From Pycnococcus provasolii (Eukaryota > Chlorophyta > Pseudoscourfieldiophyceae > Pseudoscourfieldiales > Pycnococcaceae), in the NCBI GenBank assembly GCA_938743325.2, contig OW568882.1, positions 310,001 to 374,000 of the forward strand: 64,000 nt of DNA, read 5' to 3'. Shown here piece by piece: positions 57,001-64,000 of the stretch. The notes below the pieces were generated by a model. The model was given only the letters and a program-made list of their open reading frames with translations. It searched no databases and was not told where the DNA came from. A program made the position numbers and the translations under genes. Within the stretch, counting starts at the first letter, position 1. Each line of letters opens with the position of its first letter.

Positions 57001-60000
57001 GCCTCGCATTTGCGTCTGCGGTGGAGAGTACGCGGTCCACCAAAAAACGTCTCAGCTGGTACCAGCCAGGCTCGAGCTCGAGCGAGCGGAGCTTGCTGAC
57101 AGCTTCGGTACGCACTGTTGGTGAATTCCAGTCGACGATGCGCGTAAGACACCCAAAGGGCGACGAGTCTTCCGGCAGGAGATGAAGTAGTGAATGCGGC
57201 TGATATCTGGACGCACGAACGACGTAATCCACGATCGTTGCATCCGCTTGCAATCCGAAGCCATCTGCGTCCGTACTTAATTCGGCAGCCAAATCTCCAA
57301 CATTCGAGGATTTCCAAATCATTGAGAGTAACTTCAGCGAGTACGCTCTTACAAGCGATCGGCCACATCGTTCCATTCGTGCAGAGAGATCCGCATCGTG
57401 CTCCCTCGTTTCGTTGACTTTGTTGGTTCGCAGCCACCCAAAGCTTTTGCTAGCTTCAGTCGCAGAGGCGTACTTCACATCCGCATCGTCCAATGATGTA
57501 ATAGCAGTTACCTTTCTGTTCAGATGCAGCACCGTGCAAAGACTGACAGCTCGAATCTTTTCAGATCTATCGACCTTGACGGCATGTTTTGCGGCTGCTT
57601 CACCTCGAACACCATTGGTACTATCAGCAAAGCGAATTTCCTCGGGACTGAAATTTTGACACGTTGGCATCGCGGAAATATGATGCAGAGTCACTGTTTT
57701 GCCCGAATCGGTCTCAGTTGTTGGCTGATAGGCAAAAGTCATCTGACCTGGTATTTGCGCGGCTGTGCGAAACGGATTGGCGCCGGGAGGCTCTGCAGAA
57801 GATCCCGATTGTTGGCCAAACGCGACGGGATGGGAGCGGATGGGTACGCCCGTGAGAGTGCCAGAGGAGGAGGTTGACGTCACCGCGACTGCGCCGAAGG
57901 GATTGGCGCCTGAAGGCTCTGCAGAAGATCCCGATTGTTGGCCAAACGCGAACGGAATGCAAGCGACGCCGCAACCAGGGGATGAGGTTGACGGCACCGC
58001 GGCTGCGGCAAAGGGATTGGCGCCTGAAGACTCTGCTGAAGAAGCCGATTGTTGGCCAAACGCGAACGGGACGGGAAGGTCGCTGCCTCCAGGAGATGAA
58101 GTTGACGGCACGGCAGCTGCGACAGGAGAGGAATTGTCCGTAGATTGTCCGAACGTGGATTGTGCGGGGGCGTCGCCGTCACCAGGGGAGGAAGTTGACG
58201 GCACCGTAGCTGCGGCAAAGCGCTTGGCGCCGGGCTGCGAAGGATCTGAAGTTGCCGACTGCCCGAACGCGAACGGGATGGTAGCATCGCCACCAGGAGA
58301 GGATGTTGACGGCAAGACGTCGCCACCGTCCGTGGTGTGTGCCACATCGGAGGCAGACACTTTTTCAGATGACATGGGCTCAGGAGCATCCATCTTTTCG
58401 ATCCTATCTCTCGTCATCCTCGACACGGTCGAGGATGACGAGCCTTCACTAAGCGCACGCAATGCTGATGAAGCAAGAAAGTAATCATCCAGCGTTTCTT
58501 TGCCCTTCGCCCTCGCAACGGAACCAAATTCTGCCAACAAACTGCTCCATTCCAATTGAAGTTCTTCCAGCGTTCCAACATCTGTGACACGTTCGTCGCG
58601 GCAATTCTGGAGAAGTTCGCGAACGACTTTCTCTGGAATCATACCCGGTGGCGGCTCATGGGGTAAGGCGCAGAGTGTCCGTAGGATGTTGAGCTCTACA
58701 TTTAGAAGAAGGAAGCTGCCTGCGTCGCAAGTACCGCCGTATAGTTTTTCGAGTGCCTTCCACAGCGGCGTGACAAGGGCCTGTTTGGATGATCCACCAA
58801 ATGTTGCCTCCTTTCGTGTCACCGCTTTAGGATTAATCACCTCGGTCTCGAAGCCACCGTGCAGCACATCGGCACATGTTGCAAGTTTTCCTGGAAGCCC
58901 GATCATCGTCACTTCCACACCGGCATCCTCAAAGCTCACAAATGGACACCATTCACCTTGTGACAATTCGCTTTCGTTCACTGTGAGATTCTGACCAGAG
59001 CTGCTTTTGATCACGAGGCTGGATTCTTTGCTGTTGAAATCGAACGAGAGAGTGTCGCCCTCGCGGAACGAAAGCTCAGCGTTGCGCCTATTACCAAGCA
59101 CGCGATGCGCTCCAGAGTCGTATAAATAAATGCAAGGTAAATCGCGAGGATGCGTACACGTAGGAATGCCGCTCGGATTCTTGGCAATGCCCACGAATAA
59201 TTTCTCTCTTCCAGGGAGTCCAGTAATGTGAACTTTGAAGGAGATGAACTGTGGTGAAAACAGTGGCCCATAGAAACAATTATAGTCTCCTTCTTCCGAG
59301 CTTATGGTTGAGTTGCGAATCTTGATTTTTAACGTGTATTTCGAGTTGCCCAAATCAATCGGTCCGGAAAATGTTGGCGCTTTGAATCTCACAAGGATTC
59401 CAAGTTCGCCATGAGGCAGCTCAACATCACATCCAACTCGAGAAATTTCGCAGCTTCCACTTAGTGTGCACAATGCGCCAAGCGATTGATTCAGCAGGCC
59501 GTCATTTCCCACCCATTCGCTTGCCGAATTTGTTTTCCCGAGCATCTCGACACTCGTCTGCAGCTCCGAAAACGCCGTTGGCATGTACGAGCTCATCCTC
59601 ATCAGAGCACGCGGGCTTTCGGGTGGCGCGATGGGTTCTCCCGCAGCGAGGCTTCGCATGAGTTGGCAAAGCTCTGCTGCCACCTCCAGCGCATCAAAGT
59701 TAGCCATCACACCTGCATCTTTCGCTTTCGACGCGTTGCCAGACTTCTTTGCACACCCCATTCTTTTCCCGGGAGCTCGGCTGAGCACCGCTGCTCCGAC
59801 ACGATGCAAGTGAACCGTAAGCAATTCCCTGGCAAGCCGGCTGCCGCCTGGCACGACCATGCCGCACAAACGGATGCTCATAAGCTTTTCCTCAAAGCTT
59901 ACGTCGCTGTGCTCAAGGGCTCGCTCAAGAGCTTGTACCCAGACAGCAGGCTGACAAACGTTACGCAGTGGTTTATGCAAATGCAAAAGGGTCAGCATTA

Positions 60001-63000
60001 GGGTGAGAGTATCGGCGGATGCGGTTGCATCCTTTGCGATAACCGAAATGATGCGTCGGTCCAGCGCGCCAAAGAGAGGACCCAAGGTTGATGCAACTTG
60101 GCTCTTCAAATGCTCGCTTTTTCCCATGCCATCGTCGAGCGCCATCACCACGCGAATAGAAAAATCGCCCAGAGCCGCCCACAATAGCGAAGCATCGTCA
60201 GCATTTATCCCAGGTCGTTCGATCGAGGCGACCATTGCACCAGCTACCGCCTCTGCCACGCCCGATTCCACAGCACGTATCATAGCGGATCGCCCGAGGC
60301 GTACACCAACGATCGCTAAGAGGTGTGGCAACAGCGCCATCCAAGTCTCGTCTTTTATACAGCTAGCAGCTGTGGAGATGAGCTCGACCATGGCACTGTC
60401 CAGGTCTAAAAGAACGGCTGCTGGAGCTCCTGCAAGTGCAAAGCCTCTTTGGACGACCGTCTCAGCCGCTTCCGGAACACAAAACACAAAAGCCGCTGCT
60501 GCACTGCGAGAAACTTTGGCGTTCACGCTGCGCAAGAGCTCGGTGAGGCGCCGGATGCCGGCAGATCGCGAGCGTGCTGCCGCTGCCCTAGCCGTCACAA
60601 GCGCCTCAATTGACTCCACATCGCGAGCATCAACAAGGAACCGATGCACGTCGTTTTCCTGAGCAGAAACGATCGACGTCTGGGTGGTCCTGCCACTTGC
60701 AGTTAGCGTGAGCACGTACCGACGACCCTCAGACTCGTGCGAGCGCACCCTACCAAGACTCGTAGAATCCGAAACCGCAGCTATTTCGGCAGATTGCTCT
60801 CGCGTTCGGAGCAGCAGACGCCCGTTGGCTAACACGCGCGACCTCATGTTTATGTCAGTGTGTCCATCCTCCGCCATGAACACGTCCCATGCGAGTCTGA
60901 CGGCGCTTTTCCAAGCGCTAATCACGGGCTGGGTGGGCAGACTTCCCGAATCCATGCTTGAAACAGCCTCACATGTCAGGCGTAGCTTGTGCAGGTAGCA
61001 AGCGAGAATGAACGAAGCGAGCGGGATATCACGCACAGGCTGTGTTTGCAGCCTCGTTGCTTCGCGAAGGGCTTCCACAAGCTTTGCTCCTTGATTTGGC
61101 ACCTGCGGCGTTGTGTTCGTCATATTCACAAGACTTTCAAGCAAAGCACAGCCCTTGTCGTCTGTTGTACCGAGCTGTGCTTGATCTACAATGCCCCCAG
61201 AGAGTAGATGCTGAAATTCCTTTTGTTTGAGAAGCTCACCCGCTCGCGCCTGCATTTCATCTGGTAGATCAACTTGCACCACGGGTGTGCACGCTAGCGA
61301 GATGGCACATCGCGCGAGAGATGCCATCGTGTCAGTCTCCAGTCGCTGGAACCTGGGTAACGTCTCGCACACCTCCTTCAGAGGAAATCCGGTGATTGTA
61401 ACCTTAAATCCCCAGTCCTCCACCGATCCGTCCGAATGGAAATGCAAATACACACGACTGCCATTCACGCGGAAATCCGACCAACCGGAAGGTCCATGAT
61501 ACGTGCGAAGCAGTTGTCCATTCTCGACTTTATAGATCTTCAGCTTATCACAGCCTGATTCTGTTCGGCAGCGAGAGTCGAATGAAAGCTCAAGGTACGG
61601 GGCACCTGGAACTTCTATGGACCGCCGCCAATTCATATTGCTGTAGTAGTTGTGCGGCGTCTCAAGAACATGCGTCTGCACGTCGATTCTGCTTTCCTCG
61701 CCTCTGCTGAATGGTGCCTCCCCCTCTCCCGCGCTAAAGCGTAGTTCTGTCAACGCCAATCGCAGGTTCCCGAGCACACCCGCTGCCGCCTCGATTGCTG
61801 TAACATCATCAACCGATTGAGGTGGAGACACAAGCATCTTGCTTGATAGCGCGGACACAAGATATGCGAGCATTGAATGCGAAAATAACTCACCGCTGGA
61901 TGTGTCGTCGTGCTTGCTGGCGGTGACTGTGTCTAGAATGCTTGGTACAATGGTGGACATGAGCCGAAGCAAAGCTGATGGAGTGAGGTAATCGTCATCA
62001 CTAAGTGCATTGGCAAGTACAGCATGACGCACGACAGTACTCAAAAGGCGTTGGCAGGGCTCAGATCCTGAGCATGCGGCTTTCATGAGCTCCTGCAGCA
62101 CGCTATTTCCTTCCGATGTGAGCAATGCAGATCCCACCTCCGCCGCCGTCTTAGAGCTCGCACACACGCCACCCAGGATTGCATACTTGCTCTCGTCGCG
62201 TACAGCGGAGAGCACGAAGTCGAGTTGTGCCTGCGAATCGGTGAGCAGCCTGCCGAGGTAACGTCCGACCAACTCTGACGCCATTTTCGAAAGCTCGCTC
62301 GCTGAGTCAATCGCCGCAAGTCTCATCAGGAGGGTTTTCAATTCATCGATCTGTTCCTTCGAGAAGTCCTCATTATCCTCTTGCACGTGTGGGACATCTG
62401 TGAGCCAGCACTCGACGACGTAGAGAACATCGTGGCAGAAGGCTTCCGATTTCTCTTCATCGCCTCTAACAAAAAGCGCCAGAAGAGCTGTGCATCGATC
62501 TAGGGAAAAGTCTCTTGCCCAGGGCGGTGGCTGATCGAGCTTCATCATCTGAACACAGGATTTCAACAAGGATGCCACCGAAGCCTCGGCGTCGCCTGCA
62601 TTGTAGTCGTGAAGGGGGCACATCTCATCGTTGCCGGAGCCATTCGTCACAGCGGTTAGCGCCGCGGTCACGCAACCAATGGCACGCTCAGCGATGGCTG
62701 GCATGCGATGTGCGCGAGACGCGACGGCGACGACGACGTCGAGCAGGGCGTTCATGCTCCCTGTGGTCGCGGCAAGTGCTGCCAACGCTGCCAGCGCGCC
62801 ACCTGCGCTAGCGTCAAGACGCTTCCGCAACGAGTCGAGCAGAGGCGCAACGGCTGGTGCAGCGCTGTCGGCGCCGCTGCCGAGAAAGAAGGGCGGTATC
62901 GCGAGCGTGGACTCAGCCATCCCCACGAGGATGCCCTCTGCCGCCTCGGCGGGCAGCGCGGCGACCAGATCCATAGACATACGCATTTGGATCTGCATCG

Positions 63001-64000
63001 CGGCGGCAAGGGGGCTATGCGGACGCACATACTTCTTCTTTCTGCGGCGCACACCGACGTTGATCAGTGTCATGCTCGACGGGCCATCTTCGAATGTAAC
63101 TATGGGATGCACGCCATTGGGAAACATGTTCGCAAATCCGCCTCTTGGGCGACCTTGCACGCCAACATTCGTGCCGTTGCGGTGGAAGTCGATCGTTCCC
63201 CTGTCGAGGTCTAGATCTACCCGAATTGTGTCGCCTTCACGTATCGCGCGGCTGCTGTCCGCCTCAGCCAACTTTTCACCGGCACACCGAATCACGCCGT
63301 TGTTGAGATAGTAGGTGCGATAACGAAATTCCTGCGGGTCGAGGTTAAGGTCAGCGTCTGGCGGTGCGATGCCGACGAACATGTCCCCTACGAGTTTGTC
63401 CACGCGAATTTCCCAGATGTGACGTCCGCGCCGTAGAGCGGGATTGGCAAGAGCCGTCGCCTTCCGATCTCCTTCGGTGGCGCAGTGCACGGCATCTCTG
63501 TCGACGGTCAGGCCTTCACCACACCGACCCCACTGCAGGGCCGTTCGCCCTGGTCTGCGCAGCTCGCCGGCGTACTCGCTTGCACGCATTTTGATGAGTC
63601 CATGTCTCCACTCCAGCACGTCAAGGTCGGTGCCACTCGCTCCGGGGTGGAACCTCAGCGTGACCTCCCTCTGGACGCGCGCGCGTCTTGCCGTGGCAAC
63701 TGCGGGATACGTGGAGTGCGAAGTCTGAGCGGCATCGGTGAGGACGTCGTGCCACTCCTCTTGAGTGAGAGCACCAGGTGCCTCAGACTTTTCCCCCTTC
63801 ACGGCATCCATCCTAGCCTTGGCGAGCGTGTCACACTCGACATACTGCGCGGCCAGCCGCATGAGCTCGGACGGTTCACGCGCGAGTGCTTCCTTTGCGG
63901 TCCACAAGTTGAGTATGTCTGAAGAAGGCTTCGTCGGCGCGTTGTTGTTATTGTCGACGGCGAGTGCTTGTTCCCTTCTCTGTTCTCTTCTCTGTTGCCT
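54062..64000 (-). CDS. Giant HECT-type E3 ubiquitin ligase with SPRY, CUB-like and FG-repeat regions (5' end beyond the window)
   Basis: The frame is open from the right edge to a stop at 54062, giving at least 3312 residues; no start is visible, so it is partial. Positions here count from Trp at 63904 as residue 2. A SPRY domain lies at about 159-285 (HIWEIRVDKLVGDMFVGIAPP). A CUB-like domain lies at about 750-840 (YLELSFDSRCRTESGCDKLK, LHFHSDGSVEDWGFKV). A second SPRY-like domain is at about 1496-1672 and a third at about 2472-2652. Between them (about 1860-2070) are PFAFGQQ/ANPF repeats. The HECT domain begins near 2900. Its catalytic Cys is in TASTCSSAFHLPSY (about 3250). Long armadillo-like helical stretches fill the rest. 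It resembles large HECT ligases of protists and HERC/HECTD relatives. Substrates are unknown. Confidence 0.87.
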   Translation of the reverse strand, partial: RQQRREQRREQALAVDNNNNAPTKPSSDILNLWTAKEALAREPSELMRLAAQYVECDTLAKARMDAVKGEKSEAPGALTQEEWHDVLTDAAQTSHSTYPAVATARRARVQREVTLRFHPGASGTDLDVLEWRHGLIKMRASEYAGELRRPGRTALQWGRCGEGLTVDRDAVHCATEGDRKATALANPALRRGRHIWEIRVDKLVGDMFVGIAPPDADLNLDPQEFRYRTYYLNNGVIRCAGEKLAEADSSRAIREGDTIRVDLDLDRGTIDFHRNGTNVGVQGRPRGGFANMFPNGVHPIVTFEDGPSSMTLINVGVRRRKKKYVRPHSPLAAAMQIQMRMSMDLVAALPAEAAEGILVGMAESTLAIPPFFLGSGADSAAPAVAPLLDSLRKRLDASAGGALAALAALAATTGSMNALLDVVVAVASRAHRMPAIAERAIGCVTAALTAVTNGSGNDEMCPLHDYNAGDAEASVASLLKSCVQMMKLDQPPPWARDFSLDRCTALLALFVRGDEEKSEAFCHDVLYVVECWLTDVPHVQEDNEDFSKEQIDELKTLLMRLAAIDSASELSKMASELVGRYLGRLLTDSQAQLDFVLSAVRDESKYAILGGVCASSKTAAEVGSALLTSEGNSVLQELMKAACSGSEPCQRLLSTVVRHAVLANALSDDDYLTPSALLRLMSTIVPSILDTVTASKHDDTSSGELFSHSMLAYLVSALSSKMLVSPPQSVDDVTAIEAAAGVLGNLRLALTELRFSAGEGEAPFSRGEESRIDVQTHVLETPHNYYSNMNWRRSIEVPGAPYLELSFDSRCRTESGCDKLKIYKVENGQLLRTYHGPSGWSDFRVNGSRVYLHFHSDGSVEDWGFKVTITGFPLKEVCETLPRFQRLETDTMASLARCAISLACTPVVQVDLPDEMQARAGELLKQKEFQHLLSGGIVDQAQLGTTDDKGCALLESLVNMTNTTPQVPNQGAKLVEALREATRLQTQPVRDIPLASFILACYLHKLRLTCEAVSSMDSGSLPTQPVISAWKSAVRLAWDVFMAEDGHTDINMRSRVLANGRLLLRTREQSAEIAAVSDSTSLGRVRSHESEGRRYVLTLTASGRTTQTSIVSAQENDVHRFLVDARDVESIEALVTARAAAARSRSAGIRRLTELLRSVNAKVSRSAAAAFVFCVPEAAETVVQRGFALAGAPAAVLLDLDSAMVELISTAASCIKDETWMALLPHLLAIVGVRLGRSAMIRAVESGVAEAVAGAMVASIERPGINADDASLLWAALGDFSIRVVMALDDGMGKSEHLKSQVASTLGPLFGALDRRIISVIAKDATASADTLTLMLTLLHLHKPLRNVCQPAVWVQALERALEHSDVSFEEKLMSIRLCGMVVPGGSRLARELLTVHLHRVGAAVLSRAPGKRMGCAKKSGNASKAKDAGVMANFDALEVAAELCQLMRSLAAGEPIAPPESPRALMRMSSYMPTAFSELQTSVEMLGKTNSASEWVGNDGLLNQSLGALCTLSGSCEISRVGCDVELPHGELGILVRFKAPTFSGPIDLGNSKYTLKIKIRNSTISSEEGDYNCFYGPLFSPQFISFKVHITGLPGREKLFVGIAKNPSGIPTCTHPRDLPCIYLYDSGAHRVLGNRRNAELSFREGDTLSFDFNSKESSLVIKSSSGQNLTVNESELSQGEWCPFVSFEDAGVEVTMIGLPGKLATCADVLHGGFETEVINPKAVTRKEATFGGSSKQALVTPLWKALEKLYGGTCDAGSFLLLNVELNILRTLCALPHEPPPGMIPEKVVRELLQNCRDERVTDVGTLEELQLEWSSLLAEFGSVARAKGKETLDDYFLASSALRALSEGSSSSTVSRMTRDRIEKMDAPEPMSSEKVSASDVAHTTDGGDVLPSTSSPGGDATIPFAFGQSATSDPSQPGAKRFAAATVPSTSSPGDGDAPAQSTFGQSTDNSSPVAAAVPSTSSPGGSDLPVPFAFGQQSASSAESSGANPFAAAAVPSTSSPGCGVACIPFAFGQQSGSSAEPSGANPFGAVAVTSTSSSGTLTGVPIRSHPVAFGQQSGSSAEPPGANPFRTAAQIPGQMTFAYQPTTETDSGKTVTLHHISAMPTCQNFSPEEIRFADSTNGVRGEAAAKHAVKVDRSEKIRAVSLCTVLHLNRKVTAITSLDDADVKYASATEASKSFGWLRTNKVNETREHDADLSARMERCGRSLVRAYSLKLLSMIWKSSNVGDLAAELSTDADGFGLQADATIVDYVVRASRYQPHSLLHLLPEDSSPFGCLTRIVDWNSPTVRTEAVSKLRSLELEPGWYQLRRFLVDRVLSTADANARLAVVPDLFESLCKTLDASVNWIQNAQSDQVPYLSVEFSSACNLLTRLCCEVHASDSTHSFTPTNHKVCDRQALLENWRNMPTISFILEILEAAASPHFIPHNSLDWCSLINSGPRLNDPRKLWRSDASPVHAVRQCMQLALALVPMEYWTEHGISHAQVGQCSAASSTASSLDLEWTVCDRSLECEGRSVRRAGSNGCYPHAVVGRNAVVENSTFHFCVLLETYPRRMNTFSFGVSRGNSPEEAAEHLGNGVGGSDHCSFGIIDRANETCIRIYANGNCDQRYDDNVFFVGDVIGFKLTSTPDSKAKIVFERNGDVIGAVHDIPTDRPLYPCVTLNDDAKIVILSAEIISTAVEESTGSVKLPEDAPNISAASSGDPSSTEKEKSNEPEDPQSACAKSLRLLPKTSKALERCATALATLHSHAARAGATAGWHASSEDWDLDEGHPEQGWSFDADSALVSMVDSLPSSNARPSITVPKRLSAIVPDREVRGVTPADLEDYLRERLVDRSAALLAGRPAEALNARYSRLLMAAEAFVECLAIVGVREWPEHSDAWTIVSWLPPIREVIASAVRQKLWMSAVDATRSSVDVRMKEYTVDRLEAAHTRETSQNEPAMDGKLVFTQLHAQMRQQAGTTFRTLQAGDQAWRVRMLGFAAQDAGGPFRDTVTEMMEELQSPCSPLLALCPDGRDGGEGGMDIYVLRTGPLVAKTRSLCVFLGQLMGMAVRAKVLLPLNLAPFVWKRLVRETVTVENVLETDRGTRTMLKYLRETAASCDEATAEQIIGGDTWTCHLSDGTVHNLLPGGGEREVLPSEINAYIEAIERARVGEAEDQLCAVREGLVDVLPGIPLELLRWSELEEAVCGRREVSLDELQACVQYEGSYSESHEAVVRFWQAMASFTAKERGRWLRFTTGRARLPPRGTRRFKIIIDRRPHRSDEELQDILPTASTCSSAFHLPSYRSVEEMASKIRIAISCADVDGD
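57700..58320 (-). repeat. Imperfect tandem repeats encoding FG-type motifs
   Basis: Five or six units of about 35-40 residues encode VPSTSSPGG...PFAFGQQSGSSAEPSGANPF variants. The DNA units remain recognisably alike, with CGAAGGGATTGGCGCC and GATTGTTGGCCAAACGCGA recurring, so the array arose by duplication within the gene. Confidence 0.85.

Overview
The window reads as nuclear DNA of a green alga (Chlorophyta, perhaps a compact-genome prasinophyte-grade lineage). It encodes a chloroplast-targeted photosystem II PsbW and plant-type versions of proton-pump interactor, glucuronokinase, a URT1-like uridylyltransferase, a BPG2/YqeH GTPase and ribosomal protein eL28. It also has a wall-type Ser-Pro-Pro-Pro protein fused to a TRP/FLC-like membrane domain. 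A ciliary gene (CFAP96) suggests a flagellated stage. Genes are dense, lie on both strands, are mostly intronless and prefer G/C-ending codons. Three short canonical GT-AG introns (87, 115 and 101 bp) are visible. No bacterial operons, CRISPR arrays, rRNA genes or convincing tRNA genes were seen.

Layout. 0-3 kb: a possible minus-strand coiled-coil gene piece, then a TM-anchored triple EF-hand protein. 3-5.1 kb: a broken Ty1/copia-type LTR fossil between identical 242-bp repeats. 5.7-8.1 kb: TUTase. 9.5-11.8 kb: probable organelle membrane protein of Coa1/Tim21 type. 11.9-13.8 kb: glucuronokinase and PsbW. 15.7-18 kb: tail-anchored proton-pump interactor. 18.4-21.2 kb: BPG2-like GTPase. 21.8-22.6 kb: secreted Gly/Tyr/Lys-rich protein. 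24.3-26.6 kb: ABC half-transporter with a degraded nucleotide-binding domain. 26.7 kb: fragment of a TupA-like ATP-grasp gene. 27.5-31.9 kb: Pro-rich membrane protein. 32.3-33.1 kb: SET protein. 33.4-35.5 kb: methyltransferase/DUF5672 fusion. 35.8-36.7 kb: CFAP96. 37.8-38.4 kb: eL28 with an internal EF-hand pair. 39.1-40.2 kb: HAD nucleotidase-like. 40.2-43.2 kb: VIT/VWA protein. 43.8-45.2 kb: PrpD. 45.7-49.0 kb: Zn/Cd-type P1B ATPase. 49.5-49.9 kb: small coiled-coil protein. 50.4-51.7 kb: GDT1/TMEM165-type transporter. 52.0-52.8 kb: TadA-type tRNA deaminase. 53.0-53.4 kb: unknown. 54.1-64 kb: a giant HECT E3 ligase running off the right edge.

The genes are independent eukaryotic units rather than a pathway cluster. 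Shared themes are ion and metal handling (GDT1, P1B ATPase, EF-hand proteins, TRP/FLC-like protein, proton-pump interactor), plastid function (PsbW, BPG2, TadA) and wall/extracellular chemistry (glucuronokinase, Pro-rich protein, DUF5672 fusion, secreted Gly/Tyr protein).

The most unusual object is ribosomal protein eL28, whose middle appears replaced by a canonical EF-hand pair in one uninterrupted frame. Next are FG-nucleoporin-like repeats inside the HECT ligase, an ABC transporter lacking its catalytic motifs, the methyltransferase-DUF5672 fusion and the Pro-rich/TRP-like chimera. All assignments come from reading the sequence and from memory of the families; no search was run.
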